Of a stretch of 64,000 bases of DNA, positions 54,772 through 64,000 are shown piece by piece. This DNA is from Strigamia acuminata (taxonomy: Eukaryota; Arthropoda; Chilopoda; Geophilomorpha; Linotaeniidae). The position numbers were made by a program, and so were the translations under genes. The stretch's first letter is position 1. Each line of letters begins with the position of its first letter. The stretch covers positions 38,599,211 to 38,663,210 of the forward strand of contig OX442314.1 of NCBI GenBank assembly GCA_949358305.1. Reading direction: 5' to 3'. The notes beneath the pieces are model-generated. The model ran no database searches and had not been told where the DNA came from. It worked only from the letters and a program-made list of their open reading frames with translations.

Positions 54772-55139
54772 GAGAAAATGGCAGGAACGCTGTTTTCCTC
54801 CATAACTCACTCGGGCGGTGTTGGCTGACTCCGGAGCTGCTCATAGTGGTCCTCCATGGCGGCAGCGCATGAGAGCAATGCTCGTTAGCAGAGATCACAA
54901 TAACAGTGGGAATGCGTGTATCAATTGTGGCTGATACACACTAAAGCGTTGGCTTTGCAAATGTAGCAAAGATAGCAGAAAGTCTCAAATCACAAGAAAC
55001 TTAACACGGTCAGTACGATGCAGTATTGGCAGAGCAAAGACAAGATGTGTTGTTTGTTTGGTTGTGAATTCAAGAGTGTGTCAAAACTCTAAATTTGAGC
55101 TCAGCAAAATATATCTTAGTCTTTACAAGTTTGCTGTAT

Positions 55140-55560
55140 TTGCCAGTCTTTTAGCATTTTTCAAGTTTATATTATATAAATCGTGACGAAGATGTTTCTA
55201 CAAAAACTAAATAATATTTTGAAGAAAAAAAAATTAAAAAGCTTAATTTGAAATCCTATTTACATATCTAACGCGCATTTCCTCCGATGAGGCAATTAAG
55301 ACTTTGAAGTCGTGAATTGTTTTTGACTTCTCCGCCAAATACAGTCCTCCAATCGTCTGTTGTATTGCCTTCTTCCGGCCAAAGAATTAAACCTAACAAA
55401 AAAAAACATGTACAACTAAACGAATAAACCATATTAAATCCATGTACCATATAAGCTTATCAGATGTTTTCACCCCCAAGACAGAGCAGTAATTAAAAGC
55501 AACATAAATATTTCTAAGTGGTGACAACAAATACATAAAAATGTACTTGAGATCACCACA
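55140..55560 (-). repeat. Duplicated segment A, copy 1, with an unidentified coding relic
   Basis: Matches 56,840-57,350. On the minus strand both copies share a frame giving T-I-G-G-L-Y-L-A-x-K-S-K-T-I-H-D-F-K-V-L-I-A (55,385-55,262), with silent and conservative differences between copies. It reads like part of a real protein or transposase, but I do not recognise it. Confidence 0.55.
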
Positions 55561-56263
55561 TAATCCAAGCCATTAAACCGGCAATGCTGAGTTAAAAATT
55601 AAACTTTTCTTTTGATTTCTAATGTTACTGATAGGTGATCACAATTGTTATTGCTGCAGCAGAGTTTTTAGGAATTGTGATGCCATTGCACCAAATTTGA
55701 ATGTAAAATTGAATTTAATTGGTTTTGATTTAATTTTTTTATTGCTTTTATGGATCTACTTGTATGTTTCCAGTGTTGTATCGATCGCCAACTAATAGAT
55801 CGCGTTTGAAGTTCTCATTCGTTCACTTTTTAAAGAGAACGAAAAAGGAGAACTTCTTTCACTTTTAATGGTAAGCGTCACAAAAACGTTAATTATTATT
55901 GAAAAAATAATAATTTTAAACTTTTTGATGACGTTTTTATCATCAAAACGTTCATTTACAATCGAAAAAAGGCATGAAAACAACTGTTTTTTTTCCATCT
56001 GCAATGCATAAAAACAAAAAAGTATCAATTTAAAAAAAAAAAAGTGAACACGAACTATTGGTTCAAGTTCGTGAACTTGAACTAAGTTCATCTTGAAACA
56101 AATTGCAGCGAACGTGAACGCGTTCACATTTAAGTGAATTTGAGAGCAATTCTAAGCGTGATGTTGCGCTAATGAATCTAAAAGCAATCATATGCTGGGG
56201 ACACTAGGCGCGATGCGATTCCCACCGCTTCGCAAAGCGATTTTGACGTCATCTAAAATGACG

Positions 56264-56704
56264 TTAGGTCACATCTGATTGGCTGCGATCAAAATCGCAG
56301 ACCAGAAAGTACTTAGTGGCAGCAAAAACCCTCTTAATCGCTAGGTTGACGACGTGTCGTAAGCAAGGGAATCTCTGAAGTTGTGCCAGGTTCATGCAGC
56401 TGACCATGTTGGCTGCATTGTCTGTTGTTGCAGCAGCAACTTTACTGTGCTGAATGCTCCAAACTTTCAGCATATTGTCCAACGTAAGCTGCAAATTTTC
56501 TCCAGCATGGTTTTCCGGTAAGTGCTGACAATTCAGAGTTACCGGTTTCAACTCCCAATCCTTTGAAACGAAATGCACAGTTAGTGACATGTACGGCTCC
56601 ATTACAACAGACGTCCAGCAATCTCTTGTGATGCAACAAAACTCCATTTCCTTGACTAATGCTACAATATGCACGTACAAATTTGGAGTAATCCACTCAG
56701 TCAA
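56264..56704 (-). pseudogene. hAT-superfamily transposase fragment
   Basis: 147 residues carry the hAT core pattern: C-I-T-R-D-C-W-T-S, M-S-L-T-V-H-F-V, then T-T-D-N-A-A-N-M and C-L-R-H-V-V-N-L-A. The T-D-N-A-A-N-M and L-A-I-K-R blocks are typical of ZBED-like hAT transposases. The BED finger and the C-terminal dimerisation region are absent. Fragment only. Confidence 0.75.
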
Positions 56705-56825
56705 CGTAGTTCAGCATGGAAGTTTATAAGATGGCTGAAAACCCAAACACAAGTTCTTAAAAGTTTCCTTTTCAACAGTGTTGTACGGAATACATTCAGT
56801 TGCAAGCCATCTTCCAAGCAATTTG
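56580..56825. repeat. Duplicated segment B, copy 1
   Basis: Near-identical to 58,430-58,665; it covers the N-terminal part of the hAT fragment and its upstream flank. Confidence 0.8.
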
Positions 56826-56829
56826 ATAA

Positions 56830-57420
56830 TTTGCCAGTGTTTTAGTTTTTTTCATGTTTATATTATATAAATCGTGACGAAGATGTTTCTACAAAAACTA
56901 AATAATATTTTGAAGAAAAAAAAATTAAAAAGCTTAATTTGAAATCCTATTTACATATCTAACGCGCATTTCTTCCAATGCGGCAATTAAGACTTTGAAG
57001 TCGTGAATTGTTTTCGACTTCTTCGCCAAATACAGTCCTCCAATCGTCTGTTGTTTTGCCTTCTTCCGGCCAAAGAATTAAATCTAACAAAAAAAAACAT
57101 GTACAAATAAACGAATAAACCATATTAAATCCATGTACCATGTAAGCTTATCAGATGTTTTCACCCCAAGACACAGCAGGCTGGTTTGGCGTGAGCCAAA
57201 CCAGAGTAATTAAATACCGGGTGGCCCACATAAAAGCGGCCCCATAATATTACATACACACATTTTCGGGCCGCTTTTATGTGGGCCACCCGGTATAATA
57301 TAAATATTTCTAAGTGGTGACAACAAATACATAAAAATATACTTTAGGTCACCACATAATCCAAGCAATGCTGAGTTATAAATTAAACTTTTCTTTTGAT
57401 TTCCAATGCCACTGATAGGT
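56830..57420. repeat. Duplicated segment A, copy 2, carrying insertions
   Basis: Matches 55,140-55,600 but contains a small hairpin (57,181-57,204) and a MITE (57,217-57,293) that copy 1 lacks. Confidence 0.8.
57217..57293. mobile_element. 77-bp TA-flanked MITE (Tc1/mariner type)
   Basis: Perfect 26-bp terminal inverted repeats (starting CCGGGTGGCCCACATAAAAG) enclose a 25-bp loop, flanked by TA on each side (57,215-57,216 and 57,294-57,295). The homologous empty site is in copy 1 near 55,485-55,500. Confidence 0.85.
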
Positions 57421-58130
57421 AATCACAATTGTCATTGCTACAGCATAGTTTTTAGGAATGCGAACGTGAACGCGTTTACATTTAAGTGAACGAGATACAA
57501 CACTGCTTCTGACCTAGAGCCTGGGCGCAGGAGACTGCTACAGTAGTTGGCCGTACTAAGTTTTCAGGTATATCGCCCTTGCATCTGACGCAGTTACAAT
57601 TTGCACACTGTGCACTGTGCACACTGGTTGATTTGTGCTAATCCATTGTTGAGCTGGGGAATTAAATGCATTAAGTGCTAACTGTACCTGTACTCCTTAA
57701 CAAAATCAACTCTTACCACCCATGGTTTTAGCAATAGCACTCATAAATGAGTCTGTTGGATTATTGTTTATGACATTTACTGATAGAACGGTTATTTAGA
57801 CTTTAAAATAACTAAAACACATTTAAAACGTACTGAAACAGCACAAAAACACGGAAATCACACAGAAAACCAATCAAAACGAAATTAAAACAAACAAAAC
57901 GTCTAAAAAAAATGAAACATTACACTTTCCACTAACCAAAACATACCAAAACCCAAAAACAGCCTCCAAAACACACTTAAAACGCAATCAAAACATAAGG
58001 AAATTGCCAAAAACCAAAGCAAACGTCAATCAAACCACTTCATTCTCATCTGCTAACATTTCCTTTTCAAAACCAAACCGGAAATACATAATAAACATGT
58101 GATATATAGTCGGATCTCAAAGGTTTCTGA
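57421..58130. other. Intergenic
   Basis: A-rich sequence with many CCAAAAC and AACAAAAC words (57,830-58,080). No gene seen. Confidence 0.45.
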
Positions 58131-58280
58131 TGGCGAATTGGTCAACATTAAAACCAATTCGCCATTAGAAAGGTCCAATTACAGTTCGAATGGCGAATTT
58201 TCCTAGATTCGCCATTGGAAATGTAAGAATAGGTTTCCAAGGGCGAATCTCAAAAATTCGCCCTTAGGCGATTCGCCGTT
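58131..58280. repeat. Three consecutive GGCGAAT hairpins
   Basis: Three inverted repeats follow one another: TGGCGAATTGGT...ACCAATTCGCCA (58,131-58,164), AATGGCGAATTT...GATTCGCCATT (58,190-58,218) and AAGGGCGAAT...ATTCGCCCTT (58,239-58,266), then one more half-site. The stems share the core GGCGAATT but differ in their outer bases. Confidence 0.75.
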
Positions 58281-58429
58281 CGGACTGGTACTCCTTGGCC
58301 TGCTTTGCTGGAAGTAAAACAATAAGGCTGTAGATGAAAATGATGAAATGATCTATTTTCAAATATTTCTGTGGGCGACTTGTATTTTACTTACCTTTTG
58401 AGTTGTCAATCTCAAGCTTACGTTTCTTG

Positions 58430-58665
58430 GCTCCATTACAACAGACGTCCAACAATCTGTTGTGATGCAACAAAACTCCATTTCCTTGACTAATGCTACA
58501 ATATCCATGTACAAATTCGGAATAATTCACTCAGACAACGTGGTTCAGCACGGAAGTTTATAAGATGGCTGAAAATCCAAACACAAGTTCTTAAAAGTTT
58601 CCTTTTCAACAGTGTTGTACGGAATACATTCAGTTGCAAGCCATCTTCCAAGCAATTCTTTGAAT
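58430..58665. repeat. Duplicated segment B, copy 2
   Basis: Second copy of 56,580-56,825, including part of the hAT coding sequence. Confidence 0.8.
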
Positions 58666-59515
58666 CCACTTGTTTAGTCACTATCGTGCCTTGGCGCAAA
58701 GCCTTCTTGCTGTTATTACTACACTGTCGTACTTCAACAACATCACAGATTTAGCCGTATCATCCAGATTAGTAAGTTGCAGGAACAAATTGAGCGACAA
58801 TGAATTCATTGAATTGGCATTGTGGAAGATGATTGAGATAGAAAATTATCCATTTGTGTCTGGGGTGGTGAATCGAGTGACGGTGACTATGACGATGACG
58901 GAGTATTTGTGAGTGTTTGGACGGACGCCACATGGTCAAGGGAGGGCCACGGGACGCTGGACACAACACACGATAAGAATTACTACAAAATACACAGGAG
59001 ACACAGGTTTATGATGTCGTGACTCATAGTGCATTTCCCAATGCGATGGCTGCGGAACAGTCATCCCTAACAAGACCGTGTGGCACGGCGGCCATTGGCT
59101 ACAGGACACGCATGGTCGGATTGCTTATAATCCTAAGTCAGAATAATTTTACATGAGAAATAATCAAAGACAAAATAGGTTTAACTCCTATGTGAAAAAT
59201 ATTCTAAGTCAGAAAACCTTCAACCTAAAAAGGATAGAAAATATTCTAAGTTAAAGTAGGCATAGAAATAACACTAAATGAAATCTATATCATAATACGG
59301 CAAGGAAAGGTATGGCACTTAGACCTAGTACAGAGTAATTAAGTTGCTGGTCCAAGTGGGAGCTGGGCTTGGACTGAGCTCTCTAAGCTCTACACTTTGT
59401 TACGTTCAATTCAGAGTACCTACTTTCACTTAAAATAATGTCCAGTTATGAAATAATCAGTAGAGTTATTGCCTCGATTCACCACAATGCACTTGTGTTC
59501 GCCTAAACAACAACC
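58666..59515. other. Intergenic
   Basis: No gene recognised. TCAGAATAATTTTACATGAGAAATA-like words drift-repeat at 59,140-59,260. 59,480-59,515 may be LTR remnant of the following relic. Confidence 0.35.
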
Positions 59516-60912
59516 CTAATAATAAGAACGATAGTCGCATCGTGTTTGTTTCCTCAAATGGCGTGACCGGAAATCGCCAGCAACAGGTGGTTGCGCATGC
59601 GCGTTAGCGCTAACGACATGTGTGACACCTGGTAACGGTTTTTGCAACTGATTTTCCTTTTTCTTGACTGTAGGCTCTGTTTCGAATAACGAACGTAATG
59701 AAATCTGGTTGTTATCGTCTATAAAACGTTCTTTTGCACCAGAAATAGGTTTGTCTAGCAAATTTTTGCTTCTCAATCAGGTGCTGAAATGTCGGGGGTG
59801 CATTTACAAGCCCAAACGGCATAACATTAAACATTAAGCGCCCAATCGGGCTCCAAAATGCCGTCTTCGGTCTGTCCTCAGGGCGCAACTCAATTTGTCA
59901 ATAGCCTTTCGTCAGGTCTATTGTCGTCACCCAGTTAAAATCTCCGAGCTCCCTCAGAATCTCCGCAATTGTGGGCATTTGTGGCGGATAGTACAGGGTG
60001 TGTTCGTTGATTGGTCTGTAGTCAATACACAACCGTAGATCCGAACCTGGTCTTGAAACTAGCACAATCCGCGCACCATAGTCCCCTTCTGCAGGAGACA
60101 TGAAACCTTTGTCCTTCAATTCTTGACAAAGTTGTCCTAAAGTCTCGCGCTTCTACGGGTTTCAACTCCGAAATGGAACTCTGATTGGCTTTTCAGTGTC
60201 CAAATCGATCGTGTGTTGCAAAACATGCGTTTTCCCTGGCGTTTTGGTGAGGATTTTTTCGTGTTTTTTCAATACAGCTTCTAATTGGAGAGCTTCAGTT
60301 AACTGAAGTTTGGCCTCTTCCACCAGATTGCGTACGCCATTTCCCACCTTTAACCTTGCTCGGAAAGCATGACAGCATGTTTGCTTCGCAAATGCCTTAA
60401 ATGTCGATTCCGGGTGCTCTAATGTTTTTCTCTAATTTATCCAGCACGTATTGTGGAATAACTGGAGTTGGCACGTCCATTGTAGTGACAAAATTCCATT
60501 TTCCACTGAGGGGATTCGGCTGAATTCTCATATGCCTCATAACGTCATTTCCCATGAGCATAAAATGCATTTCGCGTGGTAACACAAGAAAATAATGCAA
60601 CATCATGCCGTGTGTCCATCGAAACAATATTCTCACTGATCCGATTGGCTGTACTTTTTTGTCTGCCGTGTTGATGGCCATATTTGGTCCAACTTTGGAA
60701 ATTAAATGTTCAATCCCCATTGCTTTTACCAACGGCAGAGAAACACAGCTTCTGTTTGCACCAGAATCCAATGTTGCCATGATGCTCCCACTCTCTGTGA
60801 GGATGTCCATAGTCGTCATACCTCCTAATATTTCGTGGTCTGGGATTAAGGCGTTAAAAACTCTTATTCTCGGACTCTCTTCGGGGTTCGTAAAATAACT
60901 CATCCCACTCAA
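59516..60912 (-). pseudogene. Decayed Gypsy-family pol relic with internal deletion
   Basis: Protease (60,912-60,397; D-S-G-A-N-R-S), a linker block (60,347-60,162; K-H-E-K-I-L-T-K-T-P-G), then reverse transcriptase N-terminal motifs (60,119-59,898; L-C-I-D-Y-R-P-I-N, T-T-I-D-L-T-K-G-Y) and M-P-F-G-L-V-N-A-P near 59,820, separated by stops and frameshifts. The same blocks occur in the Gypsy element at 46,772-45,500, so the two are distant relatives. RNase H and integrase are missing. The last piece (59,776-59,516) ends in a short Arg-rich tail like the C-terminus of some pol proteins, suggesting a deletion joined reverse transcriptase to the tail. Confidence 0.8.
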
Positions 60913-61168
60913 CTGGCTCCGTTGGAGTGTCCGTCATCCAAGCAGCTGTGGCGGAGCAAAAACGCAGAAAACGGTGAAAAACACCGTACGGAAGCGTGTT
61001 GAACAAAATGGCGTCGTCTCTTCTCGAGACGAACGAAATTGCGACGTTACGGGTTCGTACTACACGTACGAAACAAAGCTGGGACGAAAATAACGTGCTT
61101 ATGCACATATAGAGACGTGCAAAGCGGATAAATAAAAATATAAAAGCATTTAATCAATTTGAACTTAC

Positions 61169-61347
61169 ATAAAGCATCCATTTGGATGATAACATGGCAG
61201 GACAGCTCTAACATAAGGTGGCTGCCATCTTGGATACAAAAACTAGCAAGAGTATTTGCAGTTTTTATGTTCATTTGTAAAACAAAATCTTTGTTCAAGC
61301 TTTTATCCAAAAAAATGGTTTCATCGACCTCATCCACACCAAAAAGG
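61169..61347 (-). other. Possible coding exon
   Basis: An open 179-bp stretch between a good acceptor (TTATTTATCCCTGCAG) and a strong donor (T|GTAAGT). It encodes a 59-residue acidic segment (V-D-E-T-I-F-L-D-K-S-L-N-K) with no motif I know. It could belong with the Tudor-like exon at 62,004, about 660 bp upstream on the same strand. Confidence 0.35.
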
Positions 61348-61351
61348 CTGC

Positions 61352-62003
61352 AGGGATAAATAATAAAGGGAGCTTTGAGAAAGACAGGATCAATATTTTT
61401 TACATTTTTCGGTAAACCGTCTTTTTACATCCGTGATCAATGCAGAAAACATTAAACCAGTATGCCTTGGGCCTTTCCATAAAAATAGCTCGCATTTAAA
61501 CTCCTGTTTCTGGACATTTTACAACACGCGCCTTGTGAGAATGGAGGGAACTACCACCACTGACTCATATGGAGTCTTAGAACCTAAGGTCCAGGTGCCA
61601 GGGGAAGAGAGACAAGAAACAGGACTGCATTCAGTGAAAACCAAGTCAAGTCTGATTTAATAATGCACAATTCATCAATAAAGAAAACTTTGAATAATAA
61701 CAGCATATTAACATACAGCAAAGCATTATTACTAACAATGAAGTAGACAGAAAAAAGGCTTAGTCCAGGTTTAACATGGGAATAGTAGAACATAGGAAAT
61801 ATAACAGAAATCAGAGAAATAACAAGGAAAATGAGAATTAAACAACAACAAAGCAATAAATTACAATAAAAGAGGATAATAAACACAGTAATTAAGAAAT
61901 AACAGTAATTTCAAGCAATTCTCAAAAAGGGGTTAAATCTCCATGACAACAATTCTGTTTAGGTTTTAATATTAAGTAAACCTACTCTAACAAGGTTTAT
62001 TTC
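61352..62003. other. Intergenic or intronic
   Basis: AT-rich; the hydrophobic minus ORF at 61,886-61,584 has no coding character. Would be an intron if the two flanking candidate exons belong to one gene. Confidence 0.3.
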
Positions 62004-62204
62004 CTACTCTAAACACGCCTCTAAAAGTTTTGGATTAAACAATAGTTCATCTGCATCATCTATGTCCTCATAACGTGTGTTCAATCTCGTTGATAATGGT
62101 TTGGATACTTCTCTGCCAACTAATTTGCTCCAGAAAAAGCTGCTCGATTCTACTAAGCACACAGTTATATCTTTAATTTCACCTATTTCTAGGTCCAACA
62201 TAAA
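62004..62204 (-). pseudogene. Tudor-domain-like exon (tentative)
   Basis: Follows acceptor TTATTATCCATAG and reads to a stop at 62,004. The segment I-G-E-I-K-D-I-T-V-C-L-V-E-S-S-S-F-F-W-S-K-L has the pattern of the extended Tudor domains of TDRD-type germline proteins (V-G-x-x-x-x-V-x-V-x-x-V-E-S-P-x-x-F-W-x-Q-L). The Tudor core with its aromatic cage is not found nearby, so it is either one exon of a larger gene with the next exon missed, or a truncated copy. Confidence 0.35.
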
Positions 62205-62207
62205 CTA

Positions 62208-63100
62208 TGGATAATAAATAATAATCATCGTCAGGGTTGTTTGGATTCGCTGAGTTGCCAGCTGGAATTATTTCGTTTTCTATTGTTAAATGATTGGGGA
62301 TAATCTGTCAGCAAAAGTGAACATTATTTCTATATACAGGGTGGTCAGAAAGTCTGGTTCTCAGTAAATAATTCCCAAACTGTTCTAGATGTTGATTCAG
62401 CAAAATTATTGTAAAGGTAGTATGTCGGGGGAAATCCAATTATGTCCAGCATGTTTCAACTGCTCAATTATGCTCTGAAGCACTTGAAAAAAGCGATTGA
62501 TGGAGAACGACAGCAAAAGAAGAGAAAAGAAAACAAACAAAAGCCATCAAATTGGAAAAATTAATCCTTAAGGATGTGAATGATGGAACAAATGATTAAA
62601 TAAATAAAATAAAACAATAAAATAATTTGTAATATGTGCTTCACGTTTTGGGCACTAGATGGCGCCACTCGAGCGTGAATCCACCTCGGCCATTTAATGT
62701 CCTTTTTTTTTTTTTTTGTTAATAAATTTTTATCTCTTTAATCTACCATTAATTTAAAACTTGTGTAAAAGCTTTTCAATTAAAAATAAATTTATTACAA
62801 ATGAAGAACAAGTGCTTAAGATCCTCAATAAATCACTGTCAATCAAATGATTTATCAGTCGCTTAAACGAGTTTTTCACTCGCCGCAAAGATTAACTGCT
62901 CTCGTGTCGTGTCATTAACACAACTAGAGTTAATAAAATTACAGAAAATTAAAATTAAAAAGCATTGTGGCGGGATTAAGTTAAAATAATTAGCGCTTTA
63001 ACTAAATTTTATTTTTTTTTATTTTTAACATATATATATATTTTTTTTGTTACCGTATTTTCCCAAGTGTTGTTATAGTGAGAATGAGACGTGTGTTATT
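62208..63100. other. Intergenic with small transposon remnants
   Basis: TACAGGGTGGTCAGAAAGTC at 62,336-62,355 resembles a mariner-type terminus; no partner end was found. A CTCF-like AGATGGCGCC lies at 62,657-62,666. The rest is AT-rich with no gene. Confidence 0.4.
62657..62666 (+). promoter_or_regulatory. CTCF-like core motif
   Basis: AGATGGCGCC in context CACTAGATGGCGCCACT matches the recalled insect CTCF core (AGRKGGCGC). A single motif match, weak alone. Confidence 0.25.
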
Positions 63101-63144
63101 TCATGCTGGAGAGAAGATGTTTTTTGGACTTTTTGTATAACAAG

Positions 63145-63163
63145 TGGTAGCAGAGGGTGGTTT
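63145..63163 (+). promoter_or_regulatory. Second initiator tRNA-Met-type primer-binding site (LTR relic)
   Basis: The same 19 bases as the Copia primer site at 28,554 occur here, 2 nt after a TATAACA that could be an LTR end. The surrounding sequence is otherwise unlike the Copia element. It is probably the LTR/primer-site junction of a different, decayed retroelement. Confidence 0.5.
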
Positions 63164-63820
63164 CCTCTTCATCTTGCCTTTTACCTCACAGATAACATGT
63201 TGCTTACAGCACAGCGCATTCATTTGTGCTGTAATTAAATAAAACTGGTTTGAAACAAATTTCTTGTCACATTGCGCTGCTAAACACAGTTGTTTATGAA
63301 TTGCACTCGTAAATCATGGCGACCTGGATCAGCTGAGCCGCGCTGGAAAATCCCACTAACAGACCTGTAATCAACAAATGTTTGTTCTTTCTTTTTGAAT
63401 TACCGTAAACATTTAATTACATTTTATATCTTTCCACTTACACAACTCACGTACTAAGAAGAGAAGAGTGAAAAAACATTTTAATTACATTCATTAAAAA
63501 GTTTAAAAACTGTCTAGTTTTAAAAATCGACGCTAGTGGCGCTCGTCGCGATTCTTCATTCGCTCAATAGATGGCTAAATAAGAGTTTTATTTTTATCTA
63601 TACGTATATAATAATATTATATATATATTTATTTATTTATTTAGAGTAACATAAAAAAAAAATACTCGATCGTACAAATTTATACTTACGTTGAACAAAA
63701 TTAAAAATTAAAATTAAAATTCGCTTCTCCGATTTGTCCAAATTGTTGACTTTAAATTTAAATATAAATTAGAAAAAAAAACTCGGCGACAAATAACATT
63801 TCTGTACAAATTCCACGCGT
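63164..63820. other. Intergenic; 3' UTR of the right-edge gene
   Basis: AT-rich, with runs of TATATA at 63,605-63,630. The part next to 63,820 should be the 3' UTR of the minus-strand gene. Confidence 0.35.
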
Positions 63821-64000
63821 TCACTCGGAGAAGAAAAAAGTGGAAGGAAAAGTCCGTTTGGCCACACTCAGCAGAAAGCGCGGATACCAATGCACGCCGT
63901 CGCCACCCGACGGCGCCCAAATCGACAATGACGTCACTCGCTCGACCAACCGCGTCACAGCATACAATATCCTGGCCGGAGCCATCGCCCAATGAGCGAC
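63821..64000 (-). CDS. Terminal coding segment of an unidentified gene (partial)
   Basis: An open minus-strand frame enters from the window edge and ends with TGA at 63,821 after 59 codons (V-A-H-W-A-M-A-P-A-R ... S-T-F-F-F-S-E). It is GC-rich against an AT-rich flank, as CAD exons are here. No motif recognised; hydrophobic/aromatic residues are common near the end. A second frame is open over the same stretch, so the frame choice is not certain. The rest lies outside the window. Confidence 0.4.
   Translation of the reverse strand, partial: VAHWAMAPARILYAVTRLVERVTSLSIWAPSGGDGVHWYPRFLLSVAKRTFPSTFFFSE

Overview
The window is nuclear DNA of an animal, most likely an arthropod. It has short (about 55-110 bp) GT-AG introns, a fused CAD gene for pyrimidine synthesis, a peroxisomal TYSND1-type protease, a metazoan-type CXXC zinc finger and many LTR and DNA transposons. 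Gene spacing and intron size would suit a springtail or crustacean better than a spider, but no marker in the window fixes the group.

Left third (1-18,018), genic. A TYSND1-like gene (minus, 3' part outside the window) faces a small CXXC-finger gene (plus) across about 0.6 kb. A solo LTR with a 4-bp target duplication follows. A two-exon gene for a secreted cystine-knot peptide (4,456-5,157, minus) was assembled from splice signals; neither exon is obvious alone. Next come a GC-cored foldback element and an unrecognised 188-residue two-exon gene. CAD (7,776-16,580, minus) is complete: 36 exons, 2,196 residues, all splice phases consistent, and one GC-AG intron.

Middle (18,019-50,895), a three-level transposon nest. 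The outer layer is a Gypsy-type LTR retrotransposon on the minus strand (LTRs 18,023-18,843 and 50,068-50,891, TSD TGTT, tRNA-Pro-like primer site). It has gag, pol with one in-frame stop, and an extra RS-rich ORF3 that reads cleanly from two exons across a predicted intron. Its integrase is split by a 20,005-bp element (23,718-43,722, TSD TTAT) with no recognisable transposase. That element is built from a long inverted repeat, arrays of about 56-bp hairpin repeats in opposite orientations, 551-bp palindromic units and a 1.69-kb tandem triplication. The palindromic core is itself split by a complete Copia-type retrotransposon (28,014-35,267, TSD GTATA, apparently identical LTRs, initiator tRNA-Met primer site, one intact 1,672-residue gag-pol ORF). 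The order of events reads directly from the sequence: Gypsy first, then the foldback element, then Copia.

Right part (50,896-64,000), relics. It holds a decayed thymidine-kinase-like pseudogene, a hAT transposase fragment with duplicated flanks, a 77-bp TA-flanked MITE whose empty site survives in a nearby duplicate, a decayed Gypsy pol relic with an internal deletion, possible Tudor-type exons, and the last coding exon of an unidentified minus-strand gene at the right edge. No rRNA, tRNA or CRISPR array was seen.
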